This document shows positions 1 through 7,474 of a DNA stretch of 64,000 nucleotides, one piece after another. The translations under genes and the position numbers were made by a program. The DNA is from Nocardia miyunensis NBRC 108239 (GTDB lineage Bacteria > Actinomycetota > Actinomycetes > Mycobacteriales > Mycobacteriaceae). The stretch covers positions 19,850 through 83,849 of the forward strand of contig NZ_BDBQ01000082.1 in assembly GCF_001613065.1 (NCBI RefSeq), in the 5' to 3' direction. Positions within the stretch are counted from its first letter, which is position 1. The number at the start of each line of letters is the position of its first letter. A model generated the notes under the pieces. That model was not told where the DNA came from and did not search any database. It saw only the letters and a list, made by a program, of their open reading frames with translations.

Positions 1-193
1 CCGCGCCCGGTATGTGCGGCAGGGATGGCCGCGCCAGCATGCCGGCGACAACCAGCAGGTCGTGCTTGTTCAACGGCGAGACCTCGACGCTCAACAGAAC
101 CTCATGCGGGCCCGGTGGCGGCGGCTCCTCGATGTCGACGACGCGGAGTACCTGCGCGGGGTCGCCGAACTGTTCAATCTGGATGGCGCGCAT
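1..193 (-). CDS. Zinc-type quinone oxidoreductase / MDR alcohol dehydrogenase, N-terminal part (clipped by window edge)
   Basis: The minus strand opens with ATG at 193 and reads without a stop to base 1, so only the first 64 residues are present. They form the GroES-like N-terminus of the medium-chain dehydrogenase/quinone oxidoreductase family: MRAIQIEQFGDP, a proline-rich turn (EEPPPPGPHEVLLSVEV), then SPLNKHDLLVVAGM and LPHIPGA, where the family usually reads PFVPGxE. Family members reduce quinones or enones with NADPH. The catalytic and cofactor-binding parts lie outside the window, so substrate class cannot be judged. An AT-rich stretch around 345-360 is the likely promoter region. Confidence 0.75.
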   Translation of the reverse strand, partial: MRAIQIEQFGDPAQVLRVVDIEEPPPPGPHEVLLSVEVSPLNKHDLLVVAGMLARPSLPHIPGA

Positions 194-364
194 ATTGATC
201 CCTCTCCATCGAAGGCTGGGCCGCCGCGTGAGCCTGCCTGACGGATGCGCTCTCCACTGCCGGAGGAGAGACCGCCCCTTTGTGAGAGTTGGGGCAGCGT
301 TGAAGAGGTTGATCATGCCCCCGCCGAACGACCGGCGGCCGAGCGTTACAATTAATTAGAGATG

Positions 365-432
365 GGGAATCTCGAAATCACGGCGGATTGGCCGCGATTC
401 GCCGCGTCGCCACCGAACGTTCCGAGATTCCC
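365..432. repeat. Long-range perfect 10-bp inverted repeat between two minus-strand genes
   Basis: GGGAATCTCG at 365-374 pairs perfectly with CGAGATTCCC at 423-432, separated by 48 bases that contain further GC-rich complementarity. It lies just past the stop of the DUF397 gene and upstream of the oxidoreductase. It could be a terminator for the former or a paired regulator site for the latter. No T-run follows it. Confidence 0.45.
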
Positions 433-449
433 TACCAGAGGCCGAGTTC

Positions 450-659
450 CTAAGCGGGCCGGTGGAAAGCGCCGTTCTGCACTCCAGCCGTGAAGGCGTC
501 CCACTCCGACGGCGAGAAGACCAGTACCGGACCGACAGGATTCTTCGAGTCACGCACTCCGACCATCCCACCATCCAAGTGGGCGACTTCGACGCAGTAC
601 CGGCTGCTCATGCTGCGGCTGCTCTTGAACCACTTGGCTGCGGACACGTCAATACTCAT
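450..659 (-). CDS. DUF397 domain protein
   Basis: A 69-residue protein with the DUF397 signature: an N-terminal AKWFKSSRSMSSRYCVEVAHL, then VGVRDSKNPVGPVLVFSPSEWDAFTAGV. DUF397 proteins are small actinobacterial proteins, usually encoded beside an XRE-type regulator and thought to act with it in developmental or antibiotic regulation. The ATG at 659 is chosen because AAGGAG lies 8 bases upstream; a GTG three codons earlier would sit almost on that site. No XRE partner is visible in the window, so this is an orphan copy here. Confidence 0.85.
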   Translation of the reverse strand: MSIDVSAAKWFKSSRSMSSRYCVEVAHLDGGMVGVRDSKNPVGPVLVFSPSEWDAFTAGVQNGAFHRPA

Positions 660-972
660 ACTCAACACTCCTTCGCAATCGCCTCGATGAAACTTCGGTG
701 TCCTGCCCGAAAAACGCTACTCGCTCGATCTTGGCACCGCCAGTCCGCTCGAAGCGTGGAGCATTCCTTTATGCGTCCCCATTCCGTGACCTTTATGCAG
801 CACCGTTTCGAGACCTTTATCTTCGTCAGCTCTCGACATGCGTGGAGACATTCGAGGTGATTCGATACATAAATTTCCGACACGAACAAGAATGGCCGAT
901 TTTCGGCCCGACAGTCCGTTCCCGGACATCGACCGGGTCGAATTCGGCCAGCCGCTCCGGATCGACACGGAC
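660..972. other. Intergenic region upstream of the DUF397 gene
   Basis: These 313 bases between the divergently read DUF397 gene and the SDR stop have lower GC than the flanks. Short open frames here show no coding third-position bias and no recognisable domain. The notable content is a three-copy 24-bp direct repeat (766-837), annotated separately. Confidence 0.5.
766..837. repeat. Three direct repeats with exact 24-bp period (CCTTTAT core)
   Basis: CCTTTAT occurs at 766, 790 and 814, exactly 24 bp apart. The first two units agree at about 18 of 24 positions; the third keeps the core and drifts after it. Read on the minus strand these are ATAAAGG boxes one every 24 bp, ending about 107 bp upstream of the DUF397 start. 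Near-helical phasing suggests a cooperative protein-binding array rather than coding sequence. Confidence 0.5.
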
Positions 973-1731
973 TTATCGAGCTTCGGGGTCCGAGGCCAGC
1001 ACCGAACGACCACCAGCGACCGGAACGGTTGCGCCGTTGATGAACCCGCCGTTCGTGGACAGCAGGAACTCGGCCGCGGCGGCCACCTCATCGCTCGTCG
1101 CGACGCGGCCCAACGGATGAAGTGCGGCCATGTCGCGTTCGACGGCCGCCGCGGACTCCGGTGTCAGTGATGACAGATATCCGGCATAGCGCTCGGTGGC
1201 GACCGAGCCCGGCGCCACCGCGTTCACCCGGATTCGGTGCCGGCCGTATTCCACCGCAAGCGCCCTGGTCAGTCCTTCGATCGCCGCCTTGGCGGTGCTG
1301 TAGGGCAGCGCACCGGGGACCGCTCGACGTGCCTGGTGAGAACTGATGTTGACGATCGAGCCCTGGCTAGCGGAGGCCAGGAACCGGCGAACCGCGGTAC
1401 CACACCCGACCACGACCGGGCGCAGGTTGGCATCGATGAGGTCCAACACCCGATCCGGGCCGGAGTCGTGCAGGGACGCGTCCCCGAAGATGGCGGCGTT
1501 GTTGACCCAGCCGGTAAGGGTGCCGACCTGCTGGGCGCGATCGGCCGCCTGCTCTGTGATCTGTTCAGCGCCCGCGTCTCCGGCCACCACCATTACCGAT
1601 CCCGCAGTCCAGGAAAGGTTTTCGGTGTCACGCTCGACCACCACGACCGGGTGCCCACGCCGAAGCATCCGCTCCGTGATCGCACGGCCGATTCCTCGTC
1701 CACCACCGGTTGCCACGTAGGACTGCGTCAT
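973..1731 (-). CDS. SDR family oxidoreductase
   Basis: A 252-residue classical short-chain dehydrogenase/reductase. The nucleotide-binding glycine motif is TGGGRGIGR at about residues 7-15, the NNAA motif follows VNNAAIFGD, the catalytic serine is in VNISSHQ, and the active-site YxxxK is YSTAK. The C-terminal substrate loop ends with GATVPVAGGRSV. Such enzymes interconvert hydroxyl and carbonyl groups with NAD(P). The start ATG at 1731 has AGGA five bases upstream. The gene is divergent from the methyltransferase that follows. Substrate unknown. Confidence 0.9.
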   Translation of the reverse strand: MTQSYVATGGGRGIGRAITERMLRRGHPVVVVERDTENLSWTAGSVMVVAGDAGAEQITEQAADRAQQVGTLTGWVNNAAIFGDASLHDSGPDRVLDLIDANLRPVVVGCGTAVRRFLASASQGSIVNISSHQARRAVPGALPYSTAKAAIEGLTRALAVEYGRHRIRVNAVAPGSVATERYAGYLSSLTPESAAAVERDMAALHPLGRVATSDEVAAAAEFLLSTNGGFINGATVPVAGGRSVLASDPEAR

Positions 1732-1889
1732 ACAATCCTATGCTGGACAAGCGATCTCGCAGAGCCCGCGCACAGGGTCCAGCGCGTTCGCCGATTGGTT
1801 CTGTGGCCGGTACGCGGGTAGCGGCTGTGGACGCGTCTGTCGATGAAAATCCGTGGTACGGGTCGCACGTGCACGGATATGGTCACCCG

Positions 1890-2618
1890 GTGCCTGATGC
1901 GATCTTCGCTCACTCTCGTTTGGCGCTGGTCTATGACGAGTTCGAAGGCGACCGCGAGGACTTGCTCGCCTACATCGACATCGCCGACCAGCTCGAGGCT
2001 GATATGGTCATCGATATCGGTTGCGGGACAGGCACTCTCGCTGTTCTGCTGGCGCGGTCCGGGCGCACGGTGCTGGCCATCGATCCAGCCGAGGCATCCC
2101 TGGAGATCGCGAAGACGAAAGACGCACCGCCAGCTGTCACCTGGCTGCACGGCGATGCCACGGACGCACCCGAGACCGGTGCCGACCTGGCAATCATGAG
2201 CGGAAATGTCGCGCAGGTGTTCGTGACCGACGAAGAGTGGTCCGACGCGTTGACTGCCATCGGTCGAGCCCTGCGACTCGGCGGCCACCTCGTTTTCGAG
2301 ACCAGACGCCCGGAGCGGCGCATCTGGGAGGACTGGTCGAGGCGAGCGGAGCCTGTGGTCCGCGACGTCCCCGGCGTCGGACATGTGGAGCAACGTCTCG
2401 ATGTCACTGCCGTTCAACTCCCGCTTGTATCGTTCCGGCACATCTACACCTTCGCCACGGATAGCGCTGTCGTCGTGTCGGATTCGACGCTGCGATTCCG
2501 CGACCGAGCGGAAGTCGAAGCGGATCTGTCAGCTCACGGCTACCAGGTTCGCGACGTCCGGGACGCACCCGATCGTCCCGGACGGGAGTTCGTCTTCATC
2601 GCCGAGAAGACGTCCTGA
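1890..2618 (+). CDS. Class I SAM-dependent methyltransferase
   Basis: About 242 residues. The SAM-binding motif I is VIDIGCGTGTLAVLLA, followed by the acidic strand-2 end AIDPAEASLEIA and motif II/III regions LHGDATDAP and GGHLVFETRRP. The N-terminus IFAHSRLALVYDEFEGDR is typical of this actinobacterial subfamily, which normally begins a few residues before it. That is why GTG 1890 is preferred over start codons up to 60 codons upstream, although no strong ribosome site precedes it. The methyl acceptor is unknown; the gene stands alone and is convergent with the next P450. Confidence 0.8.
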   Translation: MPDAIFAHSRLALVYDEFEGDREDLLAYIDIADQLEADMVIDIGCGTGTLAVLLARSGRTVLAIDPAEASLEIAKTKDAPPAVTWLHGDATDAPETGADLAIMSGNVAQVFVTDEEWSDALTAIGRALRLGGHLVFETRRPERRIWEDWSRRAEPVVRDVPGVGHVEQRLDVTAVQLPLVSFRHIYTFATDSAVVVSDSTLRFRDRAEVEADLSAHGYQVRDVRDAPDRPGREFVFIAEKTS

Positions 2619-2772
2619 ACCAGCTCCGAGGACGCACGGGGTTCGGCATGAACGCGTTCTGGGCCACCTGAGGAACCGCCCTCGAGGGCAGCGGGGAACG
2701 AGCAGTTCTCCCGGACGGTGGTCGACTGATCTTCTCGGCGAACGACTTGTCGAGACCGTTACCGGAAGCGAT

Positions 2773-3966
2773 TCACGTGGGCATTCGGACGGGAAGCGCT
2801 TTCGGGCCGCGCATCGAAACCGTATTCCGGAAGGCCGGTGTGTGGTCGAGTAGTTCGAAATCGGGTGCGCGGCGCACGAGTTCGGTGAACAGGATTTCGC
2901 CTTGCAGTCTAGCCAGAGGGGCGCCGACGCAGAAGTGCGGGCCGTGGCTGAAGGCGAGATGGCGCGAGGTTGGGCGATTGCCCGCGAATCTGAGCACATC
3001 CAGTGCGTCGGGGTCGGGGAACGCCTCCGGGTCTCGGTTCGCCGAGCCGACGAGCAGGATCAGGCCTGTGCCACGCGGCAGTGTCTGCCCGGCGAATTCG
3101 ACGTCGCGCATGGTTACGCGGGTCGGGAACGGCACGGGCGTGTCGAATCGGAGGAACTCCTCCACCGCGTGTCGGCTCGATTGCGGGTCGGCTCGGAGGA
3201 TGGCGCGTTGGTCGGGATTGCGGGCGAGGGCCAGCAGGCCGGTCGCGATGAGGTTCATCGTGGTCTCGTGGCCCGCGATGAGCAGGAGCACCGCCATGTC
3301 GACGAGTTCGGTCAGCTCGAGCGAGCCTCGTGTCGCGAGCTCGGAGAGCAGGTCCGTGCCGGGGTCGGCGCGGCGGCGTTCGATGAGGTCGGCGAAGTAT
3401 TCGCCGAACGCACCCACGGCGTCCACGCGAGCGCGTTTTTCCTCGTCCGACAGCAGGGCGTCGGGGTCCAGGCCCCGGCTGATCGCGGCGGTCCACACGC
3501 CGAACCGCGCGTGGTCGGCGGCGGGGACGCCGAGCATCGTGCAGATCGTGTTGAGCGGCAACGGGTATGCGACCTCGGAGACGAAGTCGACTTCGCCCGC
3601 GGCGGCGGCGCGGTCCAGCAGGGCGACGGCCGTGCGGGTGATCTGCGCACGCAACGCGGCGGTCGCTCGGGCGGTGAAGGACGGCGCGACCATCGAGCGC
3701 AGCCGGGTGTGCTCGGGCGGGTCCATCAGCAGGAACGAACCGGGCAGCGTCCGAGGATCGACGCCGGGTCGGAACGGGTTGATGCCGGAGAAGTAACCGT
3801 GTCCGAAGGCCGGATCGCCGAATACCGCGTCGCAGTCGGCATAGTGCGACACGAGATGGATGCCGGGCCGGAATTCGTGCAGTCGCCCCGCCGCCCGCAG
3901 CGATCGGTAGGCCGGAGCCGGGTCGGCACGCAGTTCCGGGGAGAACGGGTCCAGTGTGCCGGTCAT
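2773..3966 (-). CDS. Cytochrome P450
   Basis: A 397-residue bacterial class I P450 monooxygenase. The oxygen-activating I-helix motif AGHETT is at residues 231-236, the K-helix ExxR is E270 to R273, and the haem-thiolate loop FSHGPHFCVG spans 339-348 with Cys346 as ligand. The C-helix region MDPPEHTRLR (81-90) is also canonical. ATG 3966 follows GGAAGGGG. It needs external electrons; a 2Fe-2S flavin reductase is encoded at 17-18 kb. The gene is divergent from an FAD monooxygenase with 437 bp between them. A second P450/FAD-monooxygenase pair lies 2 kb further on. Confidence 0.95.
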   Translation of the reverse strand: MTGTLDPFSPELRADPAPAYRSLRAAGRLHEFRPGIHLVSHYADCDAVFGDPAFGHGYFSGINPFRPGVDPRTLPGSFLLMDPPEHTRLRSMVAPSFTARATAALRAQITRTAVALLDRAAAAGEVDFVSEVAYPLPLNTICTMLGVPAADHARFGVWTAAISRGLDPDALLSDEEKRARVDAVGAFGEYFADLIERRRADPGTDLLSELATRGSLELTELVDMAVLLLIAGHETTMNLIATGLLALARNPDQRAILRADPQSSRHAVEEFLRFDTPVPFPTRVTMRDVEFAGQTLPRGTGLILLVGSANRDPEAFPDPDALDVLRFAGNRPTSRHLAFSHGPHFCVGAPLARLQGEILFTELVRRAPDFELLDHTPAFRNTVSMRGPKALPVRMPT

Positions 3967-4403
3967 CGCTCAGCCCCTTCCACGGGCTGCGAGCGCGTCG
4001 GCAGGGGCGCGAGACGAGTCCGCATCGCCCAGCGGCCCGGCGCGTATGGGCGGCAGTCGCCACGGACGACGAGAGTCGGCGTCGACGGCAGCGTGCCTGT
4101 CGGCGGCTTCGGAACGGCGTTCCGACATATGCCCAGCAGAATCTCCGGCGACGCCGGACGCCCGTTGTGGGGTGAGAACAACCGCGCCGACGAGCGCGAC
4201 GTAACCTCCGGCGCTTGTGCAGAATTCATGTTCGAAGCTCAACAGCAGACGGTGGCGAAATCGTGAACGAAACGCGAATTATGCTCGGTGACAGCAGTTT
4301 TCGATGAAACCATAGTCGGCGCCGATACACCCCATTCAGATCGGCCGATAGGAACGGCCGATATGGTTTGTCCGGCCTACGCCGCCGGTCGACGATTCGG
4401 TGG
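3967..4403. promoter_or_regulatory. Divergent promoter region with ATCGGCCGAT operator-like repeats
   Basis: This 437-bp gap separates the divergent P450 and FAD-monooxygenase starts. Open frames in it have no recognisable product. Near the monooxygenase side, CGGCCGATA occurs twice in direct orientation, at 4342-4350 and 4355-4363; the first lies in the perfect palindrome ATCGGCCGAT (4340-4349). A related CTATCG-CC-CGATAG palindrome occurs upstream of the paralogous monooxygenase at 9012, hinting at a common regulator. I infer promoters for both genes here but cannot assign -10/-35 boxes confidently. Confidence 0.4.
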
Positions 4404-5711
4404 GTGAATTCCGATTCCCCGCACGCCGTCGTTCTGGGCGCAGGCATCGCAGGATTGCTGGCCGCCATCGTGCTCGCCGAACATTTCCCGCGCGTCACCG
4501 TGCTCGAGCGCGACACCTTCGCAGGCAGCGAGCCGCGCCGAGGAGTCCCCCAGGCCAGGCATCTGCACGGTTTGATGGAGGGTGGCCGCGCCATCATCGA
4601 AACGCTCTGTCCCGGACTGACCGACGAGATCGTGGCCGACGGTGCGCCGACCACCGAAGTGCTGGCGGGCTCCCGGTGGTACCTGAGCGGGCTGCGGGCG
4701 GCACCGACCGAGACGGGCCTGGTCACCCTGCTCGCCAGCCGACCTCTGCTCGAGTGGGGATTGCGACGGCGCGCGGCGGCGCTCGACGGGCTGACCATGT
4801 GGGAAAGCGTTGCCGCACAGGGCCTCGTCGCCGAGGCGGGCCGGATCACCGGAGTCCTGGTGAGCGAGTCTGGCGGCCCCGCCCAGACCATCGCCGCCGA
4901 CCTCGTGCTCGACTGCACCGGACGGGCGTCGCGCGCACCCGAGTGGCTGCGGGCCGTCGGTGCGCGAGCGCCCGAACAGGACAGCGTGGTCATCGACCTG
5001 GGCTACTCGTCCCGCACCTACCGGCACCGGCCCGAGCACCTGGAAGGCCAACTCGGAGTGGTCGTTTCGACCATGGCCGGTCGTCGCGGCGGCGGCGCGA
5101 TCGTCGTCGAGGGCGACAAGTGGCATGTCACGCTGGGCGGGATGCTGGGCGATCACCCGCCGACCGATCACGAAGGCTTCACCGCGTTCGCCGCGACGCT
5201 GCCCGTTCCCGACATCCATCGCATCGTGACCGATGCCGAACCATTGAGTGATCCGGTGCCGCACAGATTCCGCGGTTCGGTCCGCAGGTACTTCGAACGT
5301 CTCACGACGCATCCGGAAGGCTTTCTCGCGCTGGGCGATTCACTGTGCAGCTTCAATCCGCTCTACGCGCAGGGCATGACCGTGGCGGCCCAGCAGGCGC
5401 TCGCCCTCCGCGCGTGCCTGCGGGAAGGTACCGCGCGATTGCCTGCCCGGTTCTATACCCGCGCCGCGCACCATGTCGAGGTCGCATGGCGAATGTCCAC
5501 CGGCGCGGATCTGAATCACCCCGGCGTGGTCGGGCGACGGACACCTCGAATCCGGCTCATGAACTCCTATGTGGGACAGGCACATCGCGCGGCACACGTC
5601 GACCCGGCAGTCGCCCGCGCGTTCATGCGGGTCGCCAATCTCGTCGACCCGCCCGAGACTCTGCTGAGGCCCGGGACCGTCGCGCGGATCCTGTGGCACG
5701 GTCGCGGCTGA
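4404..5711 (+). CDS. FAD-dependent monooxygenase (paralogue of the 7475-8881 gene)
   Basis: A 435-residue flavoprotein with an N-terminal Rossmann FAD fold: VVLGAGIAGLLAAIVLAEH with GAGIAG at 12-17, then VTVLERD. The RGVPQARHLHGL segment (46-57) marks a squalene-epoxidase/aromatic-hydroxylase-like subgroup of actinobacterial tailoring oxygenases. The second FAD motif is GDSLCSFNPLYAQGM near residue 311. GTG 4404 is chosen because the fold begins only nine residues later; an upstream TTG would add a basic tail. It is strongly similar in order and motifs to the protein at 7475-8881, so the two likely arose by duplication. Expected role is hydroxylation or epoxidation of the locus product. Confidence 0.88.
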   Translation: MNSDSPHAVVLGAGIAGLLAAIVLAEHFPRVTVLERDTFAGSEPRRGVPQARHLHGLMEGGRAIIETLCPGLTDEIVADGAPTTEVLAGSRWYLSGLRAAPTETGLVTLLASRPLLEWGLRRRAAALDGLTMWESVAAQGLVAEAGRITGVLVSESGGPAQTIAADLVLDCTGRASRAPEWLRAVGARAPEQDSVVIDLGYSSRTYRHRPEHLEGQLGVVVSTMAGRRGGGAIVVEGDKWHVTLGGMLGDHPPTDHEGFTAFAATLPVPDIHRIVTDAEPLSDPVPHRFRGSVRRYFERLTTHPEGFLALGDSLCSFNPLYAQGMTVAAQQALALRACLREGTARLPARFYTRAAHHVEVAWRMSTGADLNHPGVVGRRTPRIRLMNSYVGQAHRAAHVDPAVARAFMRVANLVDPPETLLRPGTVARILWHGRG

Positions 5712-6167
5712 ACGATCGGCCGGACGCGCGGAATTCCGGTGCCGCCACGGCAGCGGAGCGGTGGAGCAAGAGCGCGGACCGCGGCGTCATACCGCGGTCC
5801 GGCTCACCTCTTCATTCGCGATGGCCGCCCGTGCCAGCCGAGCAGAACGGCTCGGCCGGGCAGAGCAACTCCAGCCGGACAGGGCAGCGCTGGCCGGACA
5901 GCCCAACTCCAGCCAGGCACAACAACTCCAGCCAGGCAGAGCGGTTCCACCAGGCAGGACAGCTCCAACCGAGCAGGACAGCTCCCACCAGGCAGAACAA
6001 CTGCCGCCAGACAGAACAACTCCAGCCGGGCAGAACAGCTCCAGCGAGGCAAGACAGCCCCAGCCGAACAGGACAGCTCCCACCAGACAGAAACAACTCC
6101 AGCTGGACAGGACAGCTCCAGCCAGGCAAGACAGCCCCGGCCGGGCGGGTTGGCTCGACTGGGCAAC
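5712..6167. other. Convergent intergenic region largely filled by a minisatellite
   Basis: 456 bp between the stop of the plus-strand FAD monooxygenase and the stop of the minus-strand P450. The first 130 bp show nothing recognisable; the remainder is the 19-bp tandem array listed separately. Long open frames cross it on both strands, but these result from the repeat having few stops and carry no domain. Confidence 0.6.
5844..6164. repeat. Minisatellite: about 17 degenerate copies of a 19-bp unit
   Basis: Consensus close to AGAACAGCTCCAGCCAGGC. Most units are exactly 19 bases, with occasional 18 or 20. Examples are AGAACAACTCCAGCCGGGC, AGAACAGCTCCAGCGAGGC and AAGACAGCCCCAGCCGAAC. Variation is concentrated at a few positions and adenines are kept at the unit start. 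The array runs to within three bases of the P450 stop codon. Because 19 is not a multiple of three, it is unlikely to encode a repetitive peptide; units are contiguous with no spacers, so it is not a CRISPR array. Confidence 0.9.
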
Positions 6168-7421
6168 TCAGGCCGCGGTGAAGCGGACCGGCAGCGACTC
6201 CAGCCCGCGGATCACCACATTCGGCTTGTACGAAGGGGTTTCGGTGAGCACCTCGAGGTGCTTGACCCGGCGCACGAGCACATCCAGCAGCACCTCCATC
6301 TCCAGCAGCGCCAGCGGTGCGCCGAGGCAGTAGTGGATGCCGAGGCTGAAGCCCAGATGCTTCTTCGCCGGACGCATCGGATCGGAGTACCGCGCCACAT
6401 CGACCTTGTCCGGGTCGGCGTACGCGGCGTCGTCGCGATTGGCCGAATTGATCAGCACCACGACACCCTCGCCGGTCTCGAAGTCGTGGCCCGCCACCGT
6501 GATCGGCCGGGTCGCGGCGCGGGTGGTGACCTGCACCGACGGCTCGAGGCGCAGCAGTTCGTCGGGCGCGTACTCGGTCAACTCCGGGCGCTGACGCAGC
6601 AGCTCGAGCTGATCCGGATTGCGCATCAACTGCAACATGCCGGTGCCGACCAGGTTCGCGGTCGTCTCGTGACCGGCGACGAAGGTGGTGATGCAGGTGG
6701 CCAGCAGTTCCTGTTCGGTGAGCACGTCGCCGCGATCCTCCACCTGCGACAACACGCTCAGCAGATCGTCGGTCGGGCAGCGGCGGCGCTCGTCCAGCAG
6801 CTCGCGGAAGAAAGCCATGAAGCCGCGCGAGGCGGCGCTGCGGGCGCGCAGCGCCTCCGGCGGCAGCGTGTAGTCGTGGTCGAAACCGCGCGCCAGATCC
6901 TGCGCCCAGCGATGCACCTGGCCGTACGCCTCCTTCGGCACCCCGATCAGCTCGGCGGCGATGGTCAGCGGCAGCGGGTAGGCGATCATGTCGATCAGAT
7001 CGAATTCGCCTGCGGCCAAGGCATTGTCGACGAGCTGTTCGGTCAGCTCGGTGATCCGGGGACGCAGCCTGGTCACCATGCGCGGGGTGAAGCCCTTGGT
7101 GACCAGGTTGCGCAGCCGGGTGTGGTCCGGCGGCTCCATCCACAGGAACGAGGTCGGCAATTCCTCCGGCGCGTCCTGCGCGGCGATGGTGGGATGCATC
7201 ATCCCGGCCTCCTCGGCATGACTCCACGCCGTGGTGGACAACACCGCGGTGCAGTCGTCGTAGCGGGTGATCACCTTGTGGCCCAGCGGCGTATCGTGCA
7301 GCGGGCCCGCCTCGCGCAGCACCCGGCCCGGGGTGTACGGGTCGGCGCGACCGGCCGGGCCGAAGAGGTGCTCGATTGCGGTGGCGATCGCCGGATCGGC
7401 GGTCGGTGCTGTCAGGTCCAT
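6168..7421 (-). CDS. Cytochrome P450
   Basis: A 417-residue P450. I-helix AGHETT at 249-254, K-helix E288 to R291, haem loop FSLGIHYCLG at 358-367 with Cys365. The usual arginine after the loop (GAPLAR) is leucine here (GAPLAL), a mild departure. MEPPDHTRLR at 95-104 is the conserved C-helix region. It lies 53 bp downstream of the FAD monooxygenase on the same strand, so the two are likely co-transcribed and act on the same or successive intermediates. Its stop codon abuts the 19-bp minisatellite. Confidence 0.95.
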   Translation of the reverse strand: MDLTAPTADPAIATAIEHLFGPAGRADPYTPGRVLREAGPLHDTPLGHKVITRYDDCTAVLSTTAWSHAEEAGMMHPTIAAQDAPEELPTSFLWMEPPDHTRLRNLVTKGFTPRMVTRLRPRITELTEQLVDNALAAGEFDLIDMIAYPLPLTIAAELIGVPKEAYGQVHRWAQDLARGFDHDYTLPPEALRARSAASRGFMAFFRELLDERRRCPTDDLLSVLSQVEDRGDVLTEQELLATCITTFVAGHETTANLVGTGMLQLMRNPDQLELLRQRPELTEYAPDELLRLEPSVQVTTRAATRPITVAGHDFETGEGVVVLINSANRDDAAYADPDKVDVARYSDPMRPAKKHLGFSLGIHYCLGAPLALLEMEVLLDVLVRRVKHLEVLTETPSYKPNVVIRGLESLPVRFTAA

Positions 7422-7474
7422 CTCGGACTACCTCCTGATCAGTGCGAGACCGGCTCCGATGCCGAATCTGCGGT

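Noticed and set aside
662..889. 75-codon minus-strand frame upstream of the DUF397 gene
   Set aside because: Many Cys and no GC third-position bias, no ribosome site, no domain; the direct repeats explain the region better.
2640..2730. Terminator hairpin between the methyltransferase and the P450
   Set aside because: GGGGAAC/GTTCTCCC arms pair imperfectly with a bulge; not convincing.
3963..4242. Small frames in the 4-kb divergent gap
   Set aside because: Low-complexity Arg/Pro/Ala products, no ribosome site, and located where promoters are expected.
5844..6164. CRISPR array
   Set aside because: Units are contiguous 19-bp repeats with no unique spacers, and no cas genes are nearby.
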